DNA of 64,000 nt from CAZZDK01 sp964652235 (GCA_964652235.1 CAZZDK010000004.1:1-64000), one strand, 5' to 3'; positions 16,728-27,096 are shown, counted from the first letter of the stretch. The notes: generated from the sequence alone by a model not told the origin. Made by a program: numbers and translations.

Positions 16728-19700
16728 ATGCATTTTACCGACATCTTCGTCCGACGCCCCGTTTTGGCTTCTGTCGTCAGCCTTTTGATCCTCGTTCTGG
16801 GGCTGAAGGCCGTCTTTTCGCTGCCGATTCTGCAATATCCGCGCACGGAAAACGCCGTCGTCACCGTCACCACCGCTTATTACGGCGCGGACGCGGACGT
16901 CGTGGCGGGCTTTATCACCACGCCGCTCGAAAACGCCATCGCGCAAGCCAACGGCATCGATTACCTGACCTCGACCAGCGAAAACGGCCTGTCCACCATC
17001 ACGGCCAACCTACGCCTCAATTACAATTCCAACAACGCGCTTTCCGAGATCAGCACGAAAGTCCAATCCGTCCGCAACCAATTGCCGCCGGAATCGCAGC
17101 AATCCGTCATCGATATGAGCGTCGGGCAAACCATGGACGCCATGTATATCGGCTTCAAAAGCGACGCTTTGCCGCGCAACAGCATTACGGACTACCTCTT
17201 GCGCGTCGTTCAGCCGAAGTTGCAAGCCCTGGAGGGCGTGCAAACCGCCGAGATTCTCGGCGCGCAGAACTTCGCGCTTCGCGCCTGGCTGAAGCCCGAA
17301 AAGCTCGCCGCCTACGATCTGACGGCGGCGGACGTCTCGGCGGCCCTGGCGGCTAACAACTATATTTCCGCGCTCGGCACGACCAAGGGCCAGATGGTCC
17401 AGGTGAACCTCAACGCCTCGACGGATCTGCGTACGCTGGAAGAATTCCGCCGCATGATCGTCAAGCAAAAGGGCAACGCGATCATCCGCCTTGAAGACGT
17501 GGCGAACGTGACGCTCGGCGCCGAAGATTACGAATCCCGCGTCGGGTTCGATGGGCAGGAAGCCGTTTATGTCGGCATCCAGATCACGCCGACCGCCAAT
17601 CTTTTGGAGGTCATCGGTCGCGTACGTGACGCCTTCCCCGAGATTCAAAAGAACCTGCCGACCGGATTGAACGCCGCCATCGTGTACGATTCCACGAAGT
17701 TCGTGCAAAGCTCCATCAACGAGGTCGTCTGGACGCTGATCGAAGCCGTTTTGATCGTGACGGTCGTGATTTTCCTGTTCCTCGGCTCGCCGCGCTCCGT
17801 CGCGATCCCGACCATCGCCATTCCGCTTTCGCTCGTCGGCACGTTTTTCATGATGCTGGCGCTCGGCTTTTCGATCAACCTGCTGACGCTTTTGGCGCTG
17901 GTCCTGGCCATCGGCCTCGTCGTGGACGACGCGATCATCGTCGTGGAAAACGTGGACCGGCACATGGAGGAAGGCAAAACGCCGCTTGAAGCCGCCCTGC
18001 TGTCCGCGCGCGAGCTGGCCGGACCGATCATTACGATGACCATCGTCCTGGTCGCGGTTTACGTTCCCGTCGGCTTCCAGGCCGGTTTGACCGGCGCTTT
18101 GTTCACCGAGTTCGCCTTCACGCTGGCGGGGGCGGTAACCATTTCAGCCGTCGTGGCGCTGACCCTTTCGCCCATGATGTGCTCGCGCATTCTGAAGCCT
18201 CACCGCAAGGAAAGCACCGTCTGGCACGAGGAGCTCGTCGATTGGCTGGAAGTCAAGTTCGAGAAGCTTCGCCATTGGTACGAACGCATTTTAGACCGAA
18301 GCTTCAATTACCTGCCCGTCACGGTCGTGTTCTCTCTGATCGTTCTGGGCAGCATTTATTTCCTTTATTCCTCTTCGAAGACCGAGCTTGCGCCGCAGGA
18401 AGACCAAGGCATCGTCATTTCCTTTTCCACGCCCGCGCCCAACGCGACTTTGGAGCAAAAAGTTCTTTATTCGCGGGAGGCCTTTAAGCTGTTTTCCGCC
18501 TATCCCGAAATGGACCACATTTTCCAGATCGACGTGCCGGGCCAGTCCATGGCGGGTGTCGTTCTGAAACCCTGGGACGAGCGCAAAAGATCGGCGACGG
18601 AGATTCAATCCCTCGTGCAGAAGGACGCGGCTTCTCTGCCCGGCGTGAACGCCGTCGCCTTCCAGCCGCCGCCCCTGCCCGGCAGCCGCGGCCTGCCCGT
18701 CCAGTTCGTCATCAAGACGACCGAAAGCTTTGACCGTTTGCAGGAAGTGTCCGAGGCTTTTCTTGAGACCGCCCAGAAAACCGGCCAATTCATGTTCCTC
18801 GACACGGACCTGAAGGTCGATCTGCCGCAGACCACCGTGAAGATCGACCGGGATAAGGCCGCGCAGCTCGGCCTGTCCATGAGCGACATCGGCGCGGCGC
18901 TTTCCGCCATGCTGGGAGGCGGCTACGTCAATTATTTCAGCTTTGAGGGCCGCTCGTACAAGGTCATCCCGCAGGTTGAACAGGTAAGCCGCCTGAACAG
19001 CGACCAGCTCCAAAACTACTACATTCGCGCCGCGAACGGCCAGGCGGTTCCCCTTTCCACCGTCGCCAGCCTGACAACCAAGGCGGTGCCCGAAACGCTC
19101 AACCACTTTCAGCAAATGAACGCAGCGACCATTTCCGGCGTCATGTTCCCCGGCATCGCCTTGGGCAACGCGCTCGATACGCTTGAAAAACTGGCCGAGA
19201 CGGAAGTGCCGCAAGGCTATACTATCGATTACAGCGGCCAATCCCGCCAGTTCGCGCAGGAAAAAAGCGGTTTCGTCATGACCTTCCTGTTCGCGCTCAT
19301 CATCATTTTCCTGGTCCTGGCCGCGCAGTTCGAAAGCTTTCGCGATCCGATCACGATTCTCATTTCCGTGCCGATGGCCATTGCGGGCGCGCTGCTCTTC
19401 ATCACCCTCGCCCCTAAAGGCGCAAGCATCAATATTTACACGCAGGTCGGCCTTGTGACGCTGATGGGCCTTATCAGCAAACATGGCATTCTCATCGCCG
19501 AATTCGCCAACAAGCTGATGATGGAACGCGGCATGAACAAACGCGAGGCCATCGTCCACGCTTCCGGCGTGCGGTTGCGGCCTATTTTGATGACCACGGC
19601 GGCGATGGTTCTGGGCGTCGTGCCTCTTTTGACGGCTTCGGGCGCGGGCGCTCTGTCGCGCTTTAACATGGGTCTCGTGATCGCGGCGGGCCTGTCCATC

Positions 19701-19844
19701 GGTACGCTCTTCACGCTCTTCGTCCACCCCGCCGTCGTTCTTATGATCGGCGAGGACCATCAGCACCTTTATCGGGAGCGGCATAAGGAAGAGGAGAAAC
19801 CGGCCGCCAGCATCGAGCATCCGCTTGAGACGCCGACGACCTGA
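16728..19844 (+). CDS. RND multidrug efflux pump (HAE1 family)
   Basis: A proton-driven inner-membrane exporter, 1038 residues, with the 12-helix RND layout and two large periplasmic loops. TM4 carries the essential acidic pair (GLVVDDAIIVVENVDRH, about 400-416). The N-terminus MHFTDIFVRRPVLASVVSLL is typical. It ends one base before the stop of the convergent gene. Substrates cannot be read from sequence; the AcrR-like repressor suggests drugs, bile-salt-like or aromatic compounds. Confidence 0.96.
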   Translation: MHFTDIFVRRPVLASVVSLLILVLGLKAVFSLPILQYPRTENAVVTVTTAYYGADADVVAGFITTPLENAIAQANGIDYLTSTSENGLSTITANLRLNYNSNNALSEISTKVQSVRNQLPPESQQSVIDMSVGQTMDAMYIGFKSDALPRNSITDYLLRVVQPKLQALEGVQTAEILGAQNFALRAWLKPEKLAAYDLTAADVSAALAANNYISALGTTKGQMVQVNLNASTDLRTLEEFRRMIVKQKGNAIIRLEDVANVTLGAEDYESRVGFDGQEAVYVGIQITPTANLLEVIGRVRDAFPEIQKNLPTGLNAAIVYDSTKFVQSSINEVVWTLIEAVLIVTVVIFLFLGSPRSVAIPTIAIPLSLVGTFFMMLALGFSINLLTLLALVLAIGLVVDDAIIVVENVDRHMEEGKTPLEAALLSARELAGPIITMTIVLVAVYVPVGFQAGLTGALFTEFAFTLAGAVTISAVVALTLSPMMCSRILKPHRKESTVWHEELVDWLEVKFEKLRHWYERILDRSFNYLPVTVVFSLIVLGSIYFLYSSSKTELAPQEDQGIVISFSTPAPNATLEQKVLYSREAFKLFSAYPEMDHIFQIDVPGQSMAGVVLKPWDERKRSATEIQSLVQKDAASLPGVNAVAFQPPPLPGSRGLPVQFVIKTTESFDRLQEVSEAFLETAQKTGQFMFLDTDLKVDLPQTTVKIDRDKAAQLGLSMSDIGAALSAMLGGGYVNYFSFEGRSYKVIPQVEQVSRLNSDQLQNYYIRAANGQAVPLSTVASLTTKAVPETLNHFQQMNAATISGVMFPGIALGNALDTLEKLAETEVPQGYTIDYSGQSRQFAQEKSGFVMTFLFALIIIFLVLAAQFESFRDPITILISVPMAIAGALLFITLAPKGASINIYTQVGLVTLMGLISKHGILIAEFANKLMMERGMNKREAIVHASGVRLRPILMTTAAMVLGVVPLLTASGAGALSRFNMGLVIAAGLSIGTLFTLFVHPAVVLMIGEDHQHLYRERHKEEEKPAASIEHPLETPTT

Positions 19845-19845
19845 T

Positions 19846-20259
19846 CTATCCCCGCAGCTCCATCGCCGGGCAACGGTCCATCACCACTTTGAGCCCCGCG
19901 GTTAAGGCGCGCTGAGCCGCTTCAGGGTTGATGACGCCAAGCTGCATCCAGACGACTTTTGCGCCTTTGGCGATGGCCTCGTCCGTGATCGGACCCGCCG
20001 CCTCGCTCGCCCGGAAAATATCGACCATATCGACAGGACCCGGCACGTCCGAAACCGAGGCATAAACTTTCTCGCCCAAAAGCTCGCCGCCCGCCAACCC
20101 CGGATTAACCGGAAAGACCTTATAGCCTTTGGCCTGAAGAAACTGCATGACGTGGTGGCTGGGCCTGTCCGGTTTGTCGCTGGCGCCCACGAGAGCGATG
20201 GTTCGCACCTTTCCCAGAATTTCGAGGATTTCGGTGTGCGAAGGGTGTTGATAAGCCAT
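19846..20259 (-). CDS. CoA-binding domain protein (YccU-like)
   Basis: 137 residues forming a single Rossmann CoA-binding domain: TIALVGASDKPDRPSHHVMQFL (about 19-40) and GYKVFPVNPG are the hallmarks. It resembles the N-terminal domain of succinyl-CoA synthetase alpha, but without the catalytic part. Such stand-alone proteins are widespread and of unclear function. Divergent from valS, convergent with the RND pump. Confidence 0.9.
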   Translation of the reverse strand: MAYQHPSHTEILEILGKVRTIALVGASDKPDRPSHHVMQFLQAKGYKVFPVNPGLAGGELLGEKVYASVSDVPGPVDMVDIFRASEAAGPITDEAIAKGAKVVWMQLGVINPEAAQRALTAGLKVVMDRCPAMELRG

Positions 20260-20337
20260 GATTTTATTCCTTTCCGGATGGACTCGGGGGGCTTTCCCGT
20301 CTTATCCTTCCCCTTCATCATTTGAACAGGTTGGACC

Positions 20338-22971
20338 ATGCCTCTCGATAAAACTTACGATCCCCGCTCGACCGAAAGCAAGCTCTATCCTCTCTGGGAA
20401 CAGTCCGGCGCGTTCGCCTGCGATCCGAAATCCAAAGCGCAGCCTTATTGCATCATGATCCCGCCGCCTAACGTGACGGGCAGCCTTCACATGGGCCACG
20501 GCCTCACCTTTACGATTCAGGACATTCTCATCCGTTACCGGCGCATGACAGGCCGCGATACGCTCTGGCAGCCCGGCACGGACCATGCGGGCATCGCCAC
20601 GCAGATGGTGGTGGAACGGCAACTGGCGGCGCAGGGAATGAACCGCCGCGACATGGGCCGCGAAGCGTTTTTGAAAAAAGTCTGGGAATGGAAAGCCGAA
20701 TCCGGCGGCACGATCACGCGCCAACTTCGCCGTCTGGGCGCTTCGCTCGACTGGCCGCGCGAGCGCTTCACGATGGACCCCGCGCTCAACCGCGCCGTGA
20801 ACAAGGTGTTCGTGCAGCTTTACCGCGAAGGCCTTATCTACAAGGACGAGCGCCTTGTGAACTGGGACCCCAAGATGCTTTCGGCAATCTCGGATCTGGA
20901 AGTGGAATCCAAGGAAATTAAGGGCCATCTTTGGTATTTCAAATACCCGATTGAAGGCTCGGACGAACATATCACCGTCGCCACGACGCGGCCCGAAACC
21001 ATGCTGGGCGACACCGCCGTCGCGGTTCATCCTGAAAACGAAAAGCTTAAGCACCTGATCGGCAAGAACGTCGTTCTGCCGCTCGTAGGGCGCAAGATTC
21101 CGATTGTGCCGGACGACTATGCCGACCCCGAAAAGGGAACGGGCGCTGTCAAGATAACGCCCGCGCACGATTTCAACGATTTTCAGGTCGGCAAACGGCA
21201 CAAACTGCCGCTCGTGAACATTTTCGACAAGCACGCGCACCTCAACGACCAGGCGCCGGAAAAATATCGCGGCATGGAACGTTTCGAAGCGCGTAAGGCC
21301 ATCGTCGCGGATATGGAGGCGCTCGGCCTTTTGGAAAAGATAGAGCCGCACATCCACGCCGTCCCGCACGGCGACCGTTCCGGCGTTCCCATCGAACCCT
21401 GGCTGTCCGAGCAATGGTACTGCGACGCCAAGACGCTCGCCGCGCCCGCGCTCAAAGCCGTGGAGGAAGGCAAAACGAAGTTCGTGCCCGAACAATGGAC
21501 GAACACCTATTACGCCTGGATGCGCAACATCGAGCCGTGGTGCATTTCGCGCCAATTATGGTGGGGCCATCAGATCCCGGCCTGGTACGACGAATCCGGC
21601 AACGTCTTCGTCGCGCATGACGAGGCCGAAGCGTACGAACAGGCCAAAAAGAAACATGGCCGCGACGTTAAGCTTACGCGCGATGAAGACGTGCTCGACA
21701 CCTGGTTTTCCTCGGCGCTCTGGCCGTTTTCGACTCTCGGCTGGCCGGAACAGACGCCCGAACTCGCGCGGTATTATCCGACCGACGTTCTCGTCACCGG
21801 TTTCGACATCATCTTTTTCTGGGTCGCCCGCATGATGATGATGGGCCTGCATTTCATGAAGGACGTGCCGTTCCGCACCGTCTATATGCACGCCCTTGTG
21901 CGGGACGCGAAGGGCCAGAAGATGTCGAAGACCAAGGGCAACGTGCTTGACCCCTTGGAGATCATCGACCAATACGGCTGCGACGCTTTGCGCTTTACGC
22001 TGGCCAACCTTTCCACGCCGGGCCGCGACATCAGGCTCGATCCCGCGCGGATCGAAGGCAACCGCAACTTTGCCACCAAACTTTGGAACGCGGCGCGTTA
22101 CTGCGAGATGAACGGCTGCGCGTGGAGGGAAGGATTTAATCCCGACGCGGCCCGCCACACCGTGAACCGATGGATCGTGAGCGAGACGAAAGACGCCGCG
22201 CGACGCGTAGGCGAGCATCTCGACGCCTTCCGTTTCGATCTGGCGACGCACGCGGCCTACGATTTTATTTGGAACGTTTTCTGCGACTGGTATCTGGAGT
22301 TTACCAAGCCGATCCTCGCGGAAAAAGGCGAAGCGGCGGAAGAAACCAAAGCGACAACCGCTTGGGCTTTGGCGCAAATGCTGATCTTCCTGCACCCGTT
22401 CATGCCCTACATCACCGAAGAGCTTTGGAGCCAGTTCGGCGCAGGCGGGCTTCTGATAAAGCATTCCTGGCCGTCGTTCCAAGCGGAAAGAACCAGCGAA
22501 GCGCAGAACGAAATGAACTGGATCGTGCGGCTCATCACGACGGTTCGCGGCGTGCGCGCGGAACTGAACGTCCCGGCGGGATCGCAAATCCGCCTGCTCG
22601 TCAAGGGCGCGAACCCCGAAAACCAAAGACGCCTTCAAACGCACGAAGCTATCGTTAAACGGCTCGCACGGCTTTCGGACATTTCTCTGGCCAGCGAGGC
22701 GCCGAAGGGGTCGGCCCAGATGGTTTTGGACGAAGCGACGCTCATCCTGCCTTTGGCGGACGTGATCGATCTGGCCAAGGAAAGCGCGCGCCTCGCGAAA
22801 GAAAGCGCCAAATGGGCGGACGAGGCCAAAAAGCTTGAAGCCAAGCTCGCAAACGACAATTTCACGAGCAAGGCTCCGGAAGAGGTGATCGAGGAGCATC
22901 AGGAACGCCTCGCCGCCGCCAAGGCCATGGCCGCCCGTCTCGACGCGGCAAGAAAAGGTTTGGAAGAATGA
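20338..22971 (+). CDS. valS: Valyl-tRNA synthetase
   Basis: Class I aminoacyl-tRNA synthetase, 877 residues. HIGH motif as HMGHG in PPPNVTGSLHMGHG (about 41-54), editing (CP1) domain with TTRPETMLGDTAVAVHPEN, KMSKS motif as KMSKT (about 528), an anticodon-binding helical domain and a C-terminal coiled coil rich in Ala/Lys/Glu (about 810-875) that binds tRNA. The Shine-Dalgarno is weak. The stop overlaps the next start by 4 bases. Confidence 0.97.
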   Translation: MPLDKTYDPRSTESKLYPLWEQSGAFACDPKSKAQPYCIMIPPPNVTGSLHMGHGLTFTIQDILIRYRRMTGRDTLWQPGTDHAGIATQMVVERQLAAQGMNRRDMGREAFLKKVWEWKAESGGTITRQLRRLGASLDWPRERFTMDPALNRAVNKVFVQLYREGLIYKDERLVNWDPKMLSAISDLEVESKEIKGHLWYFKYPIEGSDEHITVATTRPETMLGDTAVAVHPENEKLKHLIGKNVVLPLVGRKIPIVPDDYADPEKGTGAVKITPAHDFNDFQVGKRHKLPLVNIFDKHAHLNDQAPEKYRGMERFEARKAIVADMEALGLLEKIEPHIHAVPHGDRSGVPIEPWLSEQWYCDAKTLAAPALKAVEEGKTKFVPEQWTNTYYAWMRNIEPWCISRQLWWGHQIPAWYDESGNVFVAHDEAEAYEQAKKKHGRDVKLTRDEDVLDTWFSSALWPFSTLGWPEQTPELARYYPTDVLVTGFDIIFFWVARMMMMGLHFMKDVPFRTVYMHALVRDAKGQKMSKTKGNVLDPLEIIDQYGCDALRFTLANLSTPGRDIRLDPARIEGNRNFATKLWNAARYCEMNGCAWREGFNPDAARHTVNRWIVSETKDAARRVGEHLDAFRFDLATHAAYDFIWNVFCDWYLEFTKPILAEKGEAAEETKATTAWALAQMLIFLHPFMPYITEELWSQFGAGGLLIKHSWPSFQAERTSEAQNEMNWIVRLITTVRGVRAELNVPAGSQIRLLVKGANPENQRRLQTHEAIVKRLARLSDISLASEAPKGSAQMVLDEATLILPLADVIDLAKESARLAKESAKWADEAKKLEAKLANDNFTSKAPEEVIEEHQERLAAAKAMAARLDAARKGLEE

Positions 22972-23393
22972 GGCGTTTTTTCCTCCTTTGCGCCCTTTAT
23001 GCCTTAGGAGGAACGAGCCTTTGCCTTGCGACCGAAGCGGCGACGCCCCCCATCGACGCCTCCTTCTGCCGCGCCCTCGTCAAGCACGTCCCCGACGCGG
23101 ATGTTGCCTATCAACCCGGTATGGATGTACGCGGCAGGAAAGTGGTTCCTGCCGATCTGGGCGCTACGCCCCGCATGGAATTGCCGGAAGAAATAACCAT
23201 CCCCCTTACCGCCGATTTGTTCCATTTTTTAAGGCTGAACACGTCCAGATTCCCCTTTAACGCCATGCGGCGAAATGATATAAACCTAGGCACGCTGACC
23301 GTGCGCGGCGACAAGGTTTTTTACGACGGAAAGCCGCTTACGGACGAAGAGCAGGACAATCTGGCGGTTTTGTGTTTGAAACCGACGAAATAA
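22968..23393 (+). CDS. Hypothetical periplasmic protein
   Basis: 141 residues with a signal peptide (MRRFFLLCALYALGGTSLCLATEA). The mature part contains two cysteines (about 34 and 136) that could pair, and two conserved-looking segments (ELPEEITIPLTADL and LGTLTVRGDKVFYDGKPL). It overlaps valS by ATGA and precedes proS by 30 bases, so it is embedded in a translation-gene operon. Function unknown. Confidence 0.8.
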   Translation: MRRFFLLCALYALGGTSLCLATEAATPPIDASFCRALVKHVPDADVAYQPGMDVRGRKVVPADLGATPRMELPEEITIPLTADLFHFLRLNTSRFPFNAMRRNDINLGTLTVRGDKVFYDGKPLTDEEQDNLAVLCLKPTK

Positions 23394-23423
23394 ACGTTTT
23401 CATCGAGACAACTGAGAAAAACC

Positions 23424-24947
23424 ATGTCCACAAAAACACCCAAAACGGCTATCTCGCCCACGCGGGCCGAAAATTACAACGAATGGTACCAGAAGGTCGT
23501 TCGCGCGTCCGATTTCGCCGAACTGTCCGGCGTGCGCGGCTGCCAGATTCTCAAGGCCTGGGGGTACGGCGTTTGGGAACAGATGCAGCGCGACATGGAC
23601 CGCCGTTTCAAGGAAACGGGGCACGAGAATTACTATTTCCCGCTTTTCATCCCGCTCAGCTATTTCCAGCGAGAAGCCGAACACGTGGACGGTTTCGCCA
23701 AGGAAATGGCCATCGTCACGCACCACCGCCTGACGAAAAAGGACGGCAAGCTGGTGCCCGACGGCGAATTGGAAGAGCCTCTCGTCATCCGCCCCACCTC
23801 CGAGACGATCATCGGCGAGTCCATGGCGAAATGGATTCAGTCCTACCGCGATCTGCCGCTTCTTCTGAACCAATGGGCGAACGTCTCGCGCTGGGAAATG
23901 CGGCCCCGCATTTTGCTGCGCACCGCCGAGTTCCTTTGGCAGGAAGGCCACACGGCGCATGAAACCTATGAAGACGCGATGCGCGAAACCAAGCAAATGC
24001 TTGAAGTTTACCGCGCGTTCGCCGAAGACGTGCTGGCCGTTCCCGTCATCACGGGCGAAAAAATCGCCGCTGAGCGTTTCCCCGGCGCGGTCAACACCTA
24101 TTGCATTGAAGCGATGATGCAGGACGGCAAGGCGCTGCAGGCGGGCACCTCGCACTATTTGGGCCATTCCTTCGCCAAATCCTGCAACATCCAGTTCCAG
24201 GGCCGCGACGGAACGCTGCAATACGTCCATACGACGTCCTGGGGCACCTCGACCCGCCTGCTGGGCGCGATGGTCATGACGCACGGCGACGACAACGGCA
24301 TGAAAACCCCGCCTCGCGTCGCGCCTTATCAGGTCGTGATCCTTCCCATCCTGCGGGAAGGAAGCGATAACGAAGAAGTCCTCTCTTACTGCGATGAGTT
24401 GAGGTCCGATCTGCTCAGCGAAACCTACGAAGGCCGCCCGGTTCGCGTCAAACTCGATGCGCGGGACCTACAAGGCAGCGAAAAGCGCTGGGAATGGATC
24501 AAGAAAGGCGCGCCGCTGATTGTCGAAGTAGGGCCGAAAGACATCGCCGCGCGGCAGGTTTGCGTGACGCGCCGCGACCGATTGGAAGAAGGCAAGCAGT
24601 TCGAGGACCGCGCGGCGTTTTGCGGCAATATCGGCCACAGGCTGGCCGCCATTCAAAAGTCCTTGTTCGAGGCCGCCCTTGCGCTTCGCAAGCAAAGAAC
24701 CGTCACGGACATCAAGGACTGGAAGGCTTTCGAAGCCTATTTCAGCAAGGACGAAGGCAACAGCTTCACGGGCGGCCAGGGCTTCGTGCGCGCGAAATGG
24801 TGCGGCGACGACGCCTCTTTGGCGAAGCTTGAGCCGCTCGGCGTCACGGTGCGCTGCATTCCGTTCGATCAGGACGGACGTGAAGGCACCTGCGTCCTGA
24901 CCGGCAAGCCCGCGACGCAGGAAGTCATCTTTGCGAGGGCGTACTAA
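23424..24947 (+). CDS. proS: Prolyl-tRNA synthetase, archaeal/eukaryotic type (type 3)
   Basis: Class II synthetase, 507 residues. It lacks the large bacterial editing insertion and has the archaeal/eukaryotic features: RPTSETIIGESMAKW, RFPGAVNTYCIEAMMQDGKALQAGTSH, FAKSCNIQFQ, and a C-terminal domain ending in a terminal tyrosine (FARAY). Most Alphaproteobacteria carry the shorter bacterial ProS without this C-terminal domain, so this copy was probably acquired laterally or retained unusually. Same direction as valS and the downstream binding-protein and lol genes. Confidence 0.95.
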   Translation: MSTKTPKTAISPTRAENYNEWYQKVVRASDFAELSGVRGCQILKAWGYGVWEQMQRDMDRRFKETGHENYYFPLFIPLSYFQREAEHVDGFAKEMAIVTHHRLTKKDGKLVPDGELEEPLVIRPTSETIIGESMAKWIQSYRDLPLLLNQWANVSRWEMRPRILLRTAEFLWQEGHTAHETYEDAMRETKQMLEVYRAFAEDVLAVPVITGEKIAAERFPGAVNTYCIEAMMQDGKALQAGTSHYLGHSFAKSCNIQFQGRDGTLQYVHTTSWGTSTRLLGAMVMTHGDDNGMKTPPRVAPYQVVILPILREGSDNEEVLSYCDELRSDLLSETYEGRPVRVKLDARDLQGSEKRWEWIKKGAPLIVEVGPKDIAARQVCVTRRDRLEEGKQFEDRAAFCGNIGHRLAAIQKSLFEAALALRKQRTVTDIKDWKAFEAYFSKDEGNSFTGGQGFVRAKWCGDDASLAKLEPLGVTVRCIPFDQDGREGTCVLTGKPATQEVIFARAY

Positions 24948-24964
24948 CCGAAAAGGAGACCCTT

Positions 24965-25849
24965 ATGACCCTGCGCAAAACCGCCTCGGCCTTTGGCCTA
25001 TCCCTGGCCCTGGTCTTTTTGCTCGGCTTTTGGATTCATTCGGTCATCGCCAAAGGCGGCGATGAGAAGGCGTCCGCTCAGGAAACCACCTATGAGCGCG
25101 TGATGCGCACGGGCGTCATTCGCTGCGGCTACGGCGTTTGGCCGCCCATTATCATCAAAGACCCGAACACGGGGGCCTTATCCGGCATTTATCACGATTA
25201 TGTCGAGGCCTTGGGCCGGGCCATGAATCTCAAGATTGAATGGACCAAGGAAGTCGATCTGGCGACCTACATTCAGGATTTGAACGAGCACAAGTTCGAT
25301 CTTGAATGTTCCGGCGGCTGGCCGGATCCTCTGCGCGGCAAACAGCTTTACTACACGCACCCCATTTTCTATTTGCCGTTTTATCTCTACGCCCGCGAAG
25401 GCGATACGCGCTTTGACAACAATCTAAAGGCCATCGACGATCCGTCCGTTCGCTTTGCCATCATGGACGGCGATTTCAGCGCTTTGGTCCACGACGAACT
25501 TTTCTCGAAATCTCAAAGGGTTAGCGTTCCGAGCAACGGGCCTTTCGCCAACCTTTTCCTTCAGCTCGTCCACAACAAGGCCGATGTGACGGGTATGGAC
25601 GCTTTTTCCGGCGAACCGTTTTTCGTCTCGAATCCGGGGCAAATTCGACGGATTCCGAGCCCGCCGCTGCGGATCATCCCCAACAACCTGTCCATGGCGC
25701 GAGGGGAAACGGATTTCCTGAATATGATCAATGTGGCAACCGACGCCCTGATCAATAACGGCGCGATCGACCGCATTTTGGACAAATATTCGTTCAAAGA
25801 AGGAACCCTGTTCCGCGTGAGCAAGCCGTATGAGGTTCCGTCCAAATGA
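24965..25849 (+). CDS. Periplasmic solute-binding protein, family 3 (stand-alone)
   Basis: 294 residues: a signal sequence (about 1-38), then a two-lobed SBP_bac_3 domain beginning VMRTGVIRCGYGVWPPIIIKDPNTG. Such proteins bind amino acids or similar small solutes. No permease or ATPase for uptake is adjacent; the following ABC genes are the Lol lipoprotein exporter, whose first gene it overlaps by 4 bases. It may serve a distant transporter or a sensor. AAAAGGAG lies upstream of the ATG. Confidence 0.9.
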   Translation: MTLRKTASAFGLSLALVFLLGFWIHSVIAKGGDEKASAQETTYERVMRTGVIRCGYGVWPPIIIKDPNTGALSGIYHDYVEALGRAMNLKIEWTKEVDLATYIQDLNEHKFDLECSGGWPDPLRGKQLYYTHPIFYLPFYLYAREGDTRFDNNLKAIDDPSVRFAIMDGDFSALVHDELFSKSQRVSVPSNGPFANLFLQLVHNKADVTGMDAFSGEPFFVSNPGQIRRIPSPPLRIIPNNLSMARGETDFLNMINVATDALINNGAIDRILDKYSFKEGTLFRVSKPYEVPSK

Positions 25850-27096
25850 TCTTCACCCCCTTTGAACGCCTGGTCGCCTTTCGTTACTTGCGCGCGCGCA
25901 GGCAGGAGGGTTTCATCTCTGTCATCAGTTGGTTTTCGCTGCTTGGGATCGGCCTCGGCGTCGCGACGCTGATTATCGTGATGGCGGTGATGAACGGCTT
26001 TCGCGCGGAACTTTTCGACCGCGTTTTAGGCCTCAACGGCCACTTGAACGTCTATAGCGCCGACGGCCTGATGCTGACGGATTACGCGCCGCTTGCGGAA
26101 AAGCTTAAGCAAGTTCCGGGCGTCTTGTCCGTCTCGCCCGCCATCGAAGGGCAGGCGCTTATTTCCGCCAGCGGCGGCGCTTCGGGCGCTATGGTGCGCG
26201 GGATCGAACCGGATCAATTCAGGCAGCGCGACATCATCAGAAAGCATATCGTTGAAGGCTCGCTGGACGATTTCGGCGGCGACGGCATTGCCATAGGCCG
26301 CCGCATGGCGATGCGTTTGGGGTTGCGCGCGGGCGACAGCCTCACGCTGATCACGCCGTCGGGCAAGGCGACGATTTTCGGCACCGCCCCGCGCATGAAA
26401 GCCTATCCTATCGCGGCGATTTTCGACGTGGGGATGTACGAGTACGACAACGGCTTCGTGTTCATGCCGCTTGAGGCCGCCAAGACTTTCTTTCGGACCT
26501 TCGGCGGCATATCGACGCTTGAGCTTTTCGTGACGCAGCCGCACCGTTTCGACGCTATCAAAATAAAAGTGATGGACGCGCTCGGATCAACAAACACGCG
26601 CCTGCTCGACTGGCAGCAAAGCAACGCCAGCTTTTTCACCGCCCTGCAGGTTGAGCGCAACGTCATGTTCCTGATCTTGACCCTGATCATCGTCGTCGCG
26701 GCCTTTAACATCATCTCGGGCCTTATCATGCTGGTCAAAGACAAGGGCCGCGATATCGCCATTCTGCGCACGATGGGCGCGAGCCGAGGCGCGATTATGC
26801 GTATTTTCTTCATGACGGGCGCAAGCATCGGCGTCTTGGGCACGATTTTGGGCCTGATCCTGGGCGTTTCTTTCGCCGAAAATATCGAAAGCATCCGCCA
26901 AGCCATCCAGAAACTCACGGGTACGGATTTGTTCTCGGCGGAAATTTACTTCCTCTCGCGCCTGCCCGCCGTCCTGGACTGGGGCGAGGTGCTGCAAGTC
27001 GTCGTCATGGCTTTGGTTCTTTCGTTCCTTGCGACGCTTTATCCGTCTTGGCGGGCCGCGCGGCTCGATCCGGTGGAGGCGCTGCGTTATGAATAG
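25846..27096 (+). CDS. lolC: Lipoprotein-releasing ABC permease (LolC/LolE family)
   Basis: 416 residues with four membrane helices around a large periplasmic domain (about 45-265). Start FERLVAFRYLRARRQEGFISVISWFSLLGIGLG and end WRAARLDPVEALRYE are the family signatures. It extracts outer-membrane lipoproteins from the inner membrane for LolA. Only one permease gene is present next to lolD, so it may work as a homodimer (LolF-like). Overlaps lolD by 8 bases. Confidence 0.95.
   Translation: MIFTPFERLVAFRYLRARRQEGFISVISWFSLLGIGLGVATLIIVMAVMNGFRAELFDRVLGLNGHLNVYSADGLMLTDYAPLAEKLKQVPGVLSVSPAIEGQALISASGGASGAMVRGIEPDQFRQRDIIRKHIVEGSLDDFGGDGIAIGRRMAMRLGLRAGDSLTLITPSGKATIFGTAPRMKAYPIAAIFDVGMYEYDNGFVFMPLEAAKTFFRTFGGISTLELFVTQPHRFDAIKIKVMDALGSTNTRLLDWQQSNASFFTALQVERNVMFLILTLIIVVAAFNIISGLIMLVKDKGRDIAILRTMGASRGAIMRIFFMTGASIGVLGTILGLILGVSFAENIESIRQAIQKLTGTDLFSAEIYFLSRLPAVLDWGEVLQVVVMALVLSFLATLYPSWRAARLDPVEALRYE

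Noticed and set aside
18291..19820. 509-codon minus-strand frame inside the RND pump
   Set aside because: Antisense to a recognised RND transporter; Arg/Asp/His-rich composition.
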